Shown here piece after piece: positions 42,756-50,674 of a stretch of DNA of 59,258 bases. The notes under the pieces were generated by a model. That model was given only the letters and a program-made list of their open reading frames with translations, was not told where the DNA came from and made no database searches. Each line of letters opens with the position of its first letter. Position 1 is the stretch's first letter. The translations under genes and the position numbers were made by a program. The DNA comes from Massilia glaciei (GTDB lineage Bacteria > Pseudomonadota > Gammaproteobacteria > Burkholderiales > Burkholderiaceae_D), in NCBI RefSeq assembly GCF_003011895.2, contig NZ_PXWF02000182.1, forward strand, positions 1 through 59,258, given 5' to 3'.

Positions 42756-43306
42756 TGAAGGCGATCGCGGTCTACTGCGGCGCCTCGCACGGCGATTCGC
42801 CGCTGTACGCCGAGGCCGCGCGCGCGATGGCGCGCGCGCTGGTCGGGCACAACATCGGGCTGGTGTACGGCGGCGGCAATGTCGGCTTGATGGGCGTCAT
42901 CGCCGACGAGGTGCTGCGCCTGGGCGGCGAGGCGAGCGGGGTGATCCCGCGCGCGCTGCTCGAGCGCGAGGTCGGGCACACGGGCCTGACGCGCATGTTC
43001 GTGGTCAAGGACATGCACGAGCGCAAGGCCATGATGGCCGAGCTGTCCGACGGCTTCATCGCCATGCCGGGCGGCATGGGCACGCTTGAGGAGCTGTTCG
43101 AGATGCTGACCTGGTCGCAGCTCGGCATCCACGCCAAGCCGGTCGGGGTGCTCAATGTGAACGGCTATTACGACGGCCTGGTCGCGCTCATGGAGCACAT
43201 GCGGGGCGAGGGCTTCGTGCGTGCGCAGCACGCGGCGCTGATGATGGTCGAGTCCGATGCAGAGGCGCTGCTGCGGCGCTTGCAGGGCGGCGCGCCTGCG
43301 CTCTGA
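42755..43306 (+). CDS. LOG-family nucleoside-monophosphate phosphoribohydrolase
   Basis: 183 residues. Rossmann-like LOG fold with VYGGGNVGLMGVIADEVLRL and the catalytic signature PGGMGTLEELFEMLTWSQLG. The LOG family removes ribose 5-phosphate from cytokinin nucleotides or from AMP-like nucleotides (TIGR00730). In nonpathogenic bacteria it probably serves purine nucleotide salvage. The start overlaps the preceding stop by one base. The region 43307-43528 downstream holds a repeat arm but no gene. Confidence 0.9.
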   Translation: MKAIAVYCGASHGDSPLYAEAARAMARALVGHNIGLVYGGGNVGLMGVIADEVLRLGGEASGVIPRALLEREVGHTGLTRMFVVKDMHERKAMMAELSDGFIAMPGGMGTLEELFEMLTWSQLGIHAKPVGVLNVNGYYDGLVALMEHMRGEGFVRAQHAALMMVESDAEALLRRLQGGAPAL

Positions 43307-43410
43307 CGCATGTTTTGTAAGGCGTCGACAGCGCCGCGTGCGTGTGGTCCGCAGTTCATCTGGCGCGCCTGTGACCGTGGCGCTCGTCGACACATTGCTG
43401 CTCGCGTCGA

Positions 43411-43453
43411 TGCACGCTCAGTATGGGGCCCCGCCTTCGCGGGGATGACGTTG
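43411..43453. repeat. Solo arm of the 36717-36868 element
   Basis: These 43 bp align without gaps to 36826-36868, with 38 identical positions, including TGCACGCTCA and the hairpin around TTCGCGGG. The other arm is absent, so this is a partial copy between the LOG gene and the GGDEF-EAL gene end. Confidence 0.8.
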
Positions 43454-43528
43454 GGTCTTGTAGTGGTAAATTCGATTCCACGAATTCTCTGAGGCTTCCT
43501 GGACCGATTTCTCAGGCATTGAAGCAAA

Positions 43529-46228
43529 CTAGTGCGCCGCCACGCCGGCCTGCGCCTTCGCCTGCGCCTCCAGCATCTGCGCGATCTGACCCGGCGGAAG
43601 CGGCGGGCTGACCAAAAAGCCCTGGATCTCGTCGCAGTCGTTGGCGCGCAGGAAGTCGCGTTGCTGCTCGGTCTCGACGCCCTCGGCGATCACCCGCAAA
43701 TTGAGCTTGTGCCCGAGCGAGATGATCGCCATCGCGATCGCCTGGTCGTCGGCGTTCTCGGCCAGTTCGCTGATGAACGACATGTCGATCTTCAGGCTGC
43801 TGATGGGGAAGGACTTGAGCGCCGACAGGCTCGAGTAACCGGTCCCGAAATCGTCGATCGACAGCCGCACCCCCATCTCCTCGAGCTCGCGCATCTTGCC
43901 CACCGACTGCGTCAGGTCGCGCATGATCAGGCTCTCGGTCACCTCGAGTTCGAGCGCGTGCGGCGCCAGGCTGCTCTCGCGCAGCGCCTGCGCGACCCGC
44001 CCGACCAGCCGCTTTTCGGCGAACTGGCGCGGCGAGACGTTGACCGACACCGTGATCGGCGCCAGCCCTGCCACCTGCCAGGCGCGGTTCTGGCGGCACG
44101 CCGTCTGCAGCACCCACTCGCCGATCTCGACGATCAGGCCGCTGTCCTCGGCCAGCCCGATGAAGCGCAGCGGCGAGATCACGCCGTGCTCGGGATGGTG
44201 CCAGCGGATCAGCGCCTCGACCCCGAACACGAGGCCGCTGCGCAGGTCCACCTTGGGCTGGTACACGAGCCGCAGCTGGTTTTGCTCGAGCGCGTTGCGC
44301 AGCCCCTCGAGCAGGCTCAGTTTCTCCTCGCCGCTGGCGTTCATCTCGCTCGTGTAGAACTGGATGTTGTTGTTGCCCATCTCCTTGGCGCGGTACATCG
44401 CGGCGTCGGCGTTGATGATCAGGGTGTCGGGGTCGGCCCCGTCGCGCGGATACAGCACCACCCCCATGCTGCAGCCGATGCGCACCTCCTGGCCGCCGAG
44501 CATGAACGGCGCGACCACCGACTGGCGCACCTTTTCGAGCACCGGCGCGACCGCCTGCGCGCTCTCGCCGGCGTCGCTCAGGATCAGCACGAACTCGTCG
44601 CCGCCGAAGCGGCCCACGGTGTCCTCGCGCCGCAGGCAGTGCATCATGCGCTGGCCGACCACCTTGAGCAGCTCGTCGCCGGCCTTGTGGCCGAGGCCGT
44701 CGTTGACCAGCTTGAAGCCGTCGAGGTCGATGAAGGCGACCGCCACGCAGCCGCCCGTCACCTGCGCGCCCGCCATCGCCTGCTCGATGCGCTCGCGGAT
44801 CAGGCTGCGGTTGGGCAGGCCGGTCAGGGTGTCGTGGTGCGCCATGTGGCGGATCCGCTCGTCGGCCAGCTTGCGCTCGGTGATGTCGCGGATGATCGCC
44901 ACCACGCCGCCCTCGACCCCGACCAGCTGGCGGTGCATCCAGATGCCGCGCATGGCCGGCGTGCCGCCCTGCCATTCGGCCTCGTGCACGCCGCCCTCGG
45001 TCATGGCCTTGACCAACTGCGCGAACACGCCGTTGTGGCGGTACGCCGGGATCAGGTTGCACAGCCGCGCGCCGTGCAACTGCTCCTTGGTTTGCCCCGC
45101 CATCTGCTCGGCGCGCGTGTTGGTCGCCTCGATCACGAAGTCGATCACGCCGCCGTCGGCGTCTTGCACGCTGCGCATGACGAAAAAACCGTCGGGGCTG
45201 GCCTCGGAGGCGGCCGCGTAGGTCTCCTGGGCGCGCCGGATGCCGCGCTGGCCGCGGATCAGCTGCCACGACCAGACGCACACGATCGTCACCACCAGGA
45301 TCAGCAGCGCGCTCGCGCTCGCGGCCGACCACAGGTAGCTGCGCTGGTGCTGGGCGAAGGCGGCCATCTGCTCGTCCTCGGCCAGGCCGACCACCACGCT
45401 GAGCGGAAAGCCGTGCAACTCGCGCACGGCGCTGTAGCGGCGCACCCCGTCCCAGGGGCTGGCCGCCGGCTCGGCCGGACTTGGCCCGGCGCCGGGTTTG
45501 TAGGCGCGCCCGCCCCACGACAGCGTGTCTCCGATGCGCAGGGCGCGGAACTCGCCGTCCGGGCCGAACATCCCGAGCAAGCCCTGCGCGCCCTGGCGCG
45601 AGTGCTCGTAGGCGCTGGTGAAATAGGCCGGGTCCACTTCGAGCACCGCCACGCCGCCGAAGCGCCCCGCGGCGTCGTTGATGCGGCGCGAAAAATGCAT
45701 GTGCGCGCCGCCCGCCCCAAGCTGCACCCGGCTCACGAAGGGGGTGTCGGCGGCCGCGTCGCGGTGCACGGTGAAATAGGGCTCGCCAGACATCTCGTCC
45801 CTGGGGCCGGGCGGATTGCTCGCCACCACCACGCCGTCGCGGTCGGCGATGCTGACCGTAAACACCAGCGACGGTGGCAGCAGGCCCTGTTTGTTCAGCG
45901 CGGGCAGGGCGCCGTCCGCGCCCTCGAGTTCGATCGCGTACTTGAGCACCTTGAGGGTCTGGTCGATGCCGTCGAGGTTGCGCGCCATCTGCGCCTCGTA
46001 GGTGTCGATCAGCTCCCCGGTCGAGGTGCGCGCCGCGTTCTCGGCCTGGGCGCGCTCGGTCCGGATCGACTGCAGCGTGAAAATCCAGATGGCCCCCAGC
46101 AGCAGCAACGCGAACAGCGGCAGCGTCGCGTACGAGGGCAGGCCGAGGCCGAGCCAGCGCAGCAGCGCGGCGCGCTCGGCGCCGGCCACCGCCGCGGGTT
46201 CGCGGCCATCTTGCGCGCTCTCTGGCAT
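43529..46228 (-). CDS. Membrane sensor PAS-GGDEF-EAL protein with dCache-like domain
   Basis: 899 residues. A membrane segment at about 32-52 and another at about 310-330 bracket a periplasmic Cache-type domain (IADRDGVVVASNPPGPRDEM, EPYFTVHRDA, HMHFSRRINDAAGRFGGVAV). Then PAS 345-470, GGDEF 485-640 (GRFGGDEFVLIL intact) and EAL 655-890 (GVEALIRWHHP, DDFGTGYSSLSALKSFPISS, VIAEGVETEQQ intact). Both enzymatic activities are possible. I prefer ATG 46228, six bases after AGGGG, to 46234. It starts 9 nt after a periplasmic binding protein gene, which with the porin gene makes a three-gene operon; the binding protein may supply the Cache domain's signal. Confidence 0.92.
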   Translation of the reverse strand: MPESAQDGREPAAVAGAERAALLRWLGLGLPSYATLPLFALLLLGAIWIFTLQSIRTERAQAENAARTSTGELIDTYEAQMARNLDGIDQTLKVLKYAIELEGADGALPALNKQGLLPPSLVFTVSIADRDGVVVASNPPGPRDEMSGEPYFTVHRDAAADTPFVSRVQLGAGGAHMHFSRRINDAAGRFGGVAVLEVDPAYFTSAYEHSRQGAQGLLGMFGPDGEFRALRIGDTLSWGGRAYKPGAGPSPAEPAASPWDGVRRYSAVRELHGFPLSVVVGLAEDEQMAAFAQHQRSYLWSAASASALLILVVTIVCVWSWQLIRGQRGIRRAQETYAAASEASPDGFFVMRSVQDADGGVIDFVIEATNTRAEQMAGQTKEQLHGARLCNLIPAYRHNGVFAQLVKAMTEGGVHEAEWQGGTPAMRGIWMHRQLVGVEGGVVAIIRDITERKLADERIRHMAHHDTLTGLPNRSLIRERIEQAMAGAQVTGGCVAVAFIDLDGFKLVNDGLGHKAGDELLKVVGQRMMHCLRREDTVGRFGGDEFVLILSDAGESAQAVAPVLEKVRQSVVAPFMLGGQEVRIGCSMGVVLYPRDGADPDTLIINADAAMYRAKEMGNNNIQFYTSEMNASGEEKLSLLEGLRNALEQNQLRLVYQPKVDLRSGLVFGVEALIRWHHPEHGVISPLRFIGLAEDSGLIVEIGEWVLQTACRQNRAWQVAGLAPITVSVNVSPRQFAEKRLVGRVAQALRESSLAPHALELEVTESLIMRDLTQSVGKMRELEEMGVRLSIDDFGTGYSSLSALKSFPISSLKIDMSFISELAENADDQAIAMAIISLGHKLNLRVIAEGVETEQQRDFLRANDCDEIQGFLVSPPLPPGQIAQMLEAQAKAQAGVAAH

Positions 46229-46237
46229 CGGCATCCC

Positions 46238-46678
46238 CTAGTGCACCACCAACACCGTCTTGACGCTGTCGTCAAGCGCCGACTTGTCGATGTAGCCGAT
46301 CAGGGCCGGGTTCTCGGCCACCATCTTGCGGATCGCAGCGCTGCCGCCGGCCTCGCGCGGCGGCCGCCCGCGCCCCGTGAATATCATCTTGGTCCAGTAG
46401 GCCTTGAGCAGCGCCGGCGACTTGGCCACCACCTTGCTGTAGAACTCGTCGCGCAGGGGCGAGCCGACCCGGTGGTCGAGCGCGACGGCTTCGGCGCCGT
46501 CGGGAAAACGCCCGACCTGGCCGAGGAAGATGTCGGCCACCTGCTGCGCGTGCATCGCCTCGACCGCGCTCCGGGCCGAGACGATGACGACCAGATCGCC
46601 CGCGCGCGCGCCCGCCGCCGCCAGCGCGAACGCGAGGGCGGCCAGTGCGTGGCGTGGTGTGTGTTTGGCCGGGCGCAT
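46238..46678 (-). CDS. Small periplasmic phosphate-binding-like (PstS-type) protein
   Basis: 146 residues. Sec signal to about residue 26 (HALAALAFALAAAGARAGD). The mature part is a single-lobe PstS-like domain: AMHAQQVADIFLGQVGRFPD, YWTKMIFTGRGRPPREAGGS and NPALIGYIDKSALDDSVKTV. It is half the size of PstS, so it may sense rather than transport, and there is no permease or ATPase next to it. The ATG at 46678 has GAGGAGG upstream. It lies between a porin-like gene (14 nt) and a GGDEF-EAL gene (9 nt). Confidence 0.82.
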   Translation of the reverse strand: MRPAKHTPRHALAALAFALAAAGARAGDLVVIVSARSAVEAMHAQQVADIFLGQVGRFPDGAEAVALDHRVGSPLRDEFYSKVVAKSPALLKAYWTKMIFTGRGRPPREAGGSAAIRKMVAENPALIGYIDKSALDDSVKTVLVVH

Positions 46679-46692
46679 GGGGATGGGCCTCC

Positions 46693-48009
46693 TCAAAACA
46701 CAAAGTCGAGCAGGACGCTCGCCACGTGGAACGGGCGGCCGGAGCGGAACCCCGGCTGCGTGTTGACCAGGGTGCCGGGCGAGCCGCCGCGCGGCGTGAT
46801 GCGCTCGAGCTGCAGCTTGAGCGCGTAGTTGGGGCTGAAGTCCCAGCGCAGGCCGGCCGTGATGTTCGATTGCACCGGCACCGCGATCAGCGCCGCGTTC
46901 AGGCCGGCGTTGAGGGCGGCGCCGGCCGCGGCCAGCGGCGGCGCCAGCCCGGCCAGGTTCAGGCCGTCGTCGCGCGTGGCGCTGTGCACGCGCGTGCGGG
47001 CGTACGACAGGTAGGGCGTGAAGTCGCGCAGGCGGTAGCCGGCGCTAGCGTACATGCTGGTCCTGTCGCCGAAATACGAGTCCGTGTTCATGCTGCCGAA
47101 CTCGCCCATGACGAACCAGCGGCCCGGGTCGTAGCTCGCGCCCGCGCTCCAGGCGGTGGCGCGCTTGGGGTCGACGTCGAATCTTTCGGCCAGCGCCGCG
47201 CCCTGCGGCCCGAACTGGCGGAAGGCGTCGAACATGGGGCGCAGGATGTCGATCGTGAGCGAGGAACTGAACACGCTGGCGCGCAGCGTGGCCGCGCCGA
47301 CCGTGGCCGTGTTGGCAATCCCGGCCAGGCCGCGCGCCTTGGCGCTGGCGCCGTCCCACAGCTTGACCACGCTGCGCCCGTAGAAGGCCTGGGTGACGTG
47401 CTTGACGGCGCCGCTTTGCCAGCGGTAGGCCAGGTCGACGCCGTCGCTGTTGCTGATCGGGACCAGGTTGTAGAGTTCGATCGGGGGGCGCGCCCACGGG
47501 ATCGCATAGCCGACCTTGCGGTGGTCGGCCACCAGGAACAGCGGCAGCGCGATGCGGCCGGCGCGCAGCGCCAGGTCGGGCGTGGCCTGGTACTTGACGT
47601 TGGCCCATTCGACGATCGGGCTGTAGTTGTTGTCGAGCCCCTGTTCGCTGACCACCTGCAGCACGGCGGACCAGCGCTGGCCCGGCGCGATGTCGAGCTG
47701 CACGCCGAGGCGGCTGTCGACGTCGCCGCTCCAGCGCCGCGTGTGGCCGGCGCCGTTGGGCTTGAGGATGGTCGAGGTGAAGTCGGCCCCGCGTTCGCCC
47801 GAATGCACCGCGCCGAGCGTGCCGAAGCCACCGAAGGACCAGGACGGCTTGTCGGCGGCCGGTTCGGGCGCTGGGTCGGGCGCTGAAACGGGCGCCTCGG
47901 CCCCGGCCAGCACGGCGCCGTGGGCAGCCGCCAGGCCCAACGCGAGGGCGAGCGCGCCCATGCGGCGCGGCGCGGAAAAGGACGATGGATTCACATTCGG
48001 GAATGTCAT
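46693..48009 (-). CDS. Outer-membrane porin-like beta-barrel protein
   Basis: 438 residues. Signal peptide to about residue 37 (ALALALGLAAAHGAVLAGAE), a short Pro-rich lead, then alternating amphipathic strands (SWSFGGFGTLGAVHSGERGA, RLGVQLDIAPGQRWSAVLQV, GRIALPLFLVADHRKVGYAI) and a terminal strand ending in phenylalanine (VASVLLDFVF), the outer-membrane insertion signal. It resembles porins found upstream of PstS-like/GGDEF cassettes in betaproteobacteria. Specificity is unknown. The ATG at 48009 begins the signal; the longer frame to 48078 is rejected. First gene of the operon. Confidence 0.82.
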   Translation of the reverse strand: MTFPNVNPSSFSAPRRMGALALALGLAAAHGAVLAGAEAPVSAPDPAPEPAADKPSWSFGGFGTLGAVHSGERGADFTSTILKPNGAGHTRRWSGDVDSRLGVQLDIAPGQRWSAVLQVVSEQGLDNNYSPIVEWANVKYQATPDLALRAGRIALPLFLVADHRKVGYAIPWARPPIELYNLVPISNSDGVDLAYRWQSGAVKHVTQAFYGRSVVKLWDGASAKARGLAGIANTATVGAATLRASVFSSSLTIDILRPMFDAFRQFGPQGAALAERFDVDPKRATAWSAGASYDPGRWFVMGEFGSMNTDSYFGDRTSMYASAGYRLRDFTPYLSYARTRVHSATRDDGLNLAGLAPPLAAAGAALNAGLNAALIAVPVQSNITAGLRWDFSPNYALKLQLERITPRGGSPGTLVNTQPGFRSGRPFHVASVLLDFVF

Positions 48010-48241
48010 ATGGGTCCATGGGAAACAAGACATTCTGGCGCCGCGCGCGTTTGCGCGGGCTGACCACGCCAGCCACAACTGGACAATCAGTCCACTTTAT
48101 ACTTGGCTGGAGGGAATGTCGATAGCTTTGGCCGCGCATCGGCGATGTTGCAAATTATGCTGTATGAATGCAACAAGCTGCGCTGAGGGGGCTTCGCAGC
48201 GCCTTCAATCCTGTTCTTCAAGGACTTCGCTTGCAAGCTTT

Positions 48242-48247
48242 TATAAT
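48242..48247 (+). promoter_or_regulatory. Consensus -10 hexamer
   Basis: TATAAT lies 48 bp before the ATG at 48296 in an AT-rich patch. A -35 is weak (TTCAAG, 19 bp away). It probably serves the small gene at 48296. Confidence 0.4.
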
Positions 48248-48295
48248 TCGCGGATAATTCAACAGATAGTTGATCTTGCAAACCAGGAAGAATTC

Positions 48296-48721
48296 ATGTC
48301 TGCCGAAACGATAGACCACGCGACCTTGACGACACTTTCCAAAGCAGGCGTGGTGCGAAGCGCGCACGTCGTGGGGCAAGATGGCGGCTGGAGTGTCCTG
48401 GTGAAATACGGCATGACCGAGCGCGTGCTGGCGGCTCAGCGCACGCACAAAGTGCGCGTCTTCCGAAAGCTCGACACCTTGGTCGACTACTTGAAGGGGG
48501 TTGGCATTTCGCGCTTCGAGGTGGACGCTTTGGCCTACGACCCGAACGGCGTTACCGTCATCAAACGTCCGGATCGCGCGGCCGCGATGAAAAACGCCCA
48601 TGCGGCGGCGGCTTACACAAAGTGGCTTACAGCGCAGATACACGAAGCGATCGACGAGCCCAGCCCTTCGGTGCCGCATGACGACGCGATGGGTCAGGTC
48701 CGCGCTGCGCTAAAGCGGTAA
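48296..48721 (+). CDS. Small protein resembling plasmid/ICE stability (antitoxin-like) factors
   Basis: 141 residues. The sequence has LSKAGVVRSAHVVGQDGGWS, LVKYGMTERVLAAQRTHKVR, VFRKLDTLVDYLKGVGISRF and FEVDALAYDPNGVTVIKRPD. I recognise this as the pattern of small proteins from integrative elements and plasmids that sit upstream of a RelE/ParE-like toxin, but I cannot name the family with certainty. No toxin frame follows: only 60 bp separate it from the convergent metallopeptidase gene. So it is an orphan, perhaps left from a lost pair. AGGAAG precedes the ATG. Codon use looks less GC-biased than in the neighbours. Confidence 0.7.
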   Translation: MSAETIDHATLTTLSKAGVVRSAHVVGQDGGWSVLVKYGMTERVLAAQRTHKVRVFRKLDTLVDYLKGVGISRFEVDALAYDPNGVTVIKRPDRAAAMKNAHAAAAYTKWLTAQIHEAIDEPSPSVPHDDAMGQVRAALKR

Positions 48722-48781
48722 GCGAATCTCGTGCATCTCATCGATTGGTAGAAACAGGCCGGTACTTTGCCCAAAAACCTT

Positions 48782-49300
48782 CTAGGCGCCGCTCCAGAGG
48801 CGCTTGCCCGACAAGTCGAGCTCAGTCAAATAAAGCCGCAGGTCGAATTCGTATTGGTGATAATTGGGCTCCATATATGAGCAAAGCTTATAGAACGCCT
48901 TGTCATGCTGTTTCTCCTTTACGTGCGCCAGTTCGTGCACGGCGATCATGCGCAAAAACTCGAGCGGCACATCCTTGAACAGCGACGACACGCGGATCTC
49001 GTGCTTGGCCTTGAGCTTGTTGCCCTGCACGCGCGAGATGGTCGTGTGCAGGCCAAGCGCGTGCTGGATCACCTGGATCTTGCTGTCGAAGGCGATCTTG
49101 TTGATCGGCTCGGCGTTGCGCAAAAACTCCGTCTTCAGGTCCTGCACGTAGTCGTGTAGGGCCTTGTCGGTGCGTACCGCGTGCGCGCGCGGATAGCGTT
49201 CCTTGAGCACCTCGCCGAGCTTGTCCTGTTCGATCAGGCGCGCGACCTGCTCGCGCGTCTGGTCGGAATAGTGGCTCAGGTATTTGAGGGGCTGCTGCAT
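48782..49300 (-). CDS. YgjP-type M48-like metallopeptidase
   Basis: 172 residues. Zinc motif HELAHVKEKQHDKAF (HExxH plus a downstream His) at about 121-135, with the preceding substrate strand EIRVSSLFKDVPLEFLRMIA. The length and C-terminal LYLTELDLSGKRLW fit the YgjP/DUF45 group, cytosolic minimal gluzincins; E. coli YgjP has also been described as a UTP pyrophosphatase. There is no membrane segment, so it is not HtpX. Its start is 45 nt downstream of the cydX stop, same strand, so readthrough from the cyd operon is possible. Confidence 0.85.
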   Translation of the reverse strand: MQQPLKYLSHYSDQTREQVARLIEQDKLGEVLKERYPRAHAVRTDKALHDYVQDLKTEFLRNAEPINKIAFDSKIQVIQHALGLHTTISRVQGNKLKAKHEIRVSSLFKDVPLEFLRMIAVHELAHVKEKQHDKAFYKLCSYMEPNYHQYEFDLRLYLTELDLSGKRLWSGA

Positions 49301-49345
49301 GCGGCGTTTTTCAACACGGGGAAAGCGCGCAGCTTACCACGGTGC

Positions 49346-49510
49346 TCAATTGGCCGGGACCGCGCCGGCCTTGCCCGCCTCGATGAAACGATCGAGAGTG
49401 GTCTGCTCGTCGCGCTCGCCGAAGGCGTAGTTCGCCTCGAGCCACATCACGTTGATGACGGCCGCGCCGAGCGCGAAACCGAGGCCCAATATCCAGGTGA
49501 AATACCACAT
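49346..49510 (-). CDS. cydX: Cytochrome bd small subunit CydX
   Basis: 54 residues. MWYFTWILGLGFALGAAVIN is the CydX signature (MWYFxWILG) and forms the single membrane helix; the next conserved segment is MWLEANYAFGE. CydX stabilises the heme groups of CydAB. At 54 residues it is longer than the 37-residue E. coli protein because of a soluble charged tail (DEQTTLDRFIEAGKAGAVPA). GGAG lies 7 nt before the ATG. It is the last gene of the gbsR-cydP-cydA-cydB-cydX run, 21 nt after cydB. Confidence 0.92.
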   Translation of the reverse strand: MWYFTWILGLGFALGAAVINVMWLEANYAFGERDEQTTLDRFIEAGKAGAVPAN

Positions 49511-49531
49511 TTTTAGCTCCAGTTTTCCAAC

Positions 49532-50674
49532 TCAATAGGATTCGTGCGTGTTTTCGCGGATGCGCGCGGCCGTGACCTTGCCGCGCATGATGCTGTAGAC
49601 CCAGCCCGTGTACAGGCTCACCACCGGCAGAAACAACAGCATGACCCAGAACATCACGGACAGGCTCTTGTGGCTGGCGACCGCGTCCCACGCCGTCAGG
49701 CCGCTGTCGGGCGCGAGCGAGGAGGGCATGATGAACGGGAACATGGCCGCGCCCGCCGTGATCACGATGCCCGCGACCGAGGCCCCGCTGGCCAGGAACG
49801 CGGCCAGGCTGCGCCGCGCCACGCAGGCGGCGGCCGCCAGCGCGGCCCCGCCCAGTCCGAGCGCGGGGAACAGCAGCGTCAGCGGCCAGCGCGTGTAGTT
49901 GTCGAGCCAGGCGCCGGTGGCCAGCGCCACCGTCTTGGCCGGCGGCATGAAGGCCGAGTCGAGCGGCGGCGACGCCGTGATCCGGTGTCCCTCGACGCCG
50001 AACGCGACCCAGGCCCCGGCCAGCGCGAACAGCGCCAGCGTCACCAGGGCGGCGCCGATGGCGGCGCGGCGCGCCCGTTCGGCGATGACCTCGTCGGTCT
50101 TCTGGTACAGGAAGGTGGCGCCGTGCATGGCCAGCATGCTCACCCCGAGCGCGCCGGCGAGCAGGCCGAAGGGGTTGAGCATGTCGAAGAAGGTGCCCGT
50201 GTATTCGAGCCGCATGCTGTCGTCGTAGCGGAACGGCACGCCCTGCAGCAGGTTGCCGAAGGCGATGCCGAAGATCAGCGGCGGCACCACGCCGCCGGCG
50301 AACAGGCCCCAGTCCCAGGCCGATCGCCAGCGCGCATCGGCCAGCTTGGAGCGGTAGTCGAAGCCGACCGGGCGCAGGAACAGCGCGAACAGGAGCAGCA
50401 TCAGCGCGATGTAAAAGCCCGAGAACGCGGCCCCGTACACCAGCGGCCAGGCCGCGAACAGGGCGCCGCCGCCGGCGATGAACCAGGTCTGGTTGCCCTC
50501 CCAGGTGGGGCCGATGGTGTTGATGATGATGCGGCGCTGCATGTCGTCCTTGCCCAGCAGCGGCAGCCACATGCCGACCCCGAAGTCGAAGCCGTCGGTC
50601 AGCGCGAAGCCGATCAGCAACACCCCGACGAAGCACCACCAGATCACCTTGAGTGTGACGTAATCAAACAGCAT
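49532..50674 (-). CDS. cydB: Cytochrome bd ubiquinol oxidase subunit II
   Basis: 380 residues with about nine membrane helices. Typical CydB sequence: LIGFALTDGFDFGVGMWLPL, NTIGPTWEGNQTWFIAGGGA, AFGNLLQGVPFRYDDSMRLE and ASHKSLSVMFWVMLLFLPVV. It pairs with CydA in the quinol oxidase that reduces O2 at low oxygen and resists NO, H2S and peroxide. The start overlaps the cydA end by 11 bp. Confidence 0.96.
   Translation of the reverse strand: MLFDYVTLKVIWWCFVGVLLIGFALTDGFDFGVGMWLPLLGKDDMQRRIIINTIGPTWEGNQTWFIAGGGALFAAWPLVYGAAFSGFYIALMLLLFALFLRPVGFDYRSKLADARWRSAWDWGLFAGGVVPPLIFGIAFGNLLQGVPFRYDDSMRLEYTGTFFDMLNPFGLLAGALGVSMLAMHGATFLYQKTDEVIAERARRAAIGAALVTLALFALAGAWVAFGVEGHRITASPPLDSAFMPPAKTVALATGAWLDNYTRWPLTLLFPALGLGGAALAAAACVARRSLAAFLASGASVAGIVITAGAAMFPFIMPSSLAPDSGLTAWDAVASHKSLSVMFWVMLLFLPVVSLYTGWVYSIMRGKVTAARIRENTHESY

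Noticed and set aside
43532-46828. 1098-codon open frame on the plus strand
   Set aside because: Antisense shadow of the GGDEF-EAL and binding-protein genes; no recognisable domain.
48087-48281. 64-codon minus-strand frame
   Set aside because: No ribosome-binding site, no recognisable sequence, and it lies over the probable promoter of the gene at 48296.
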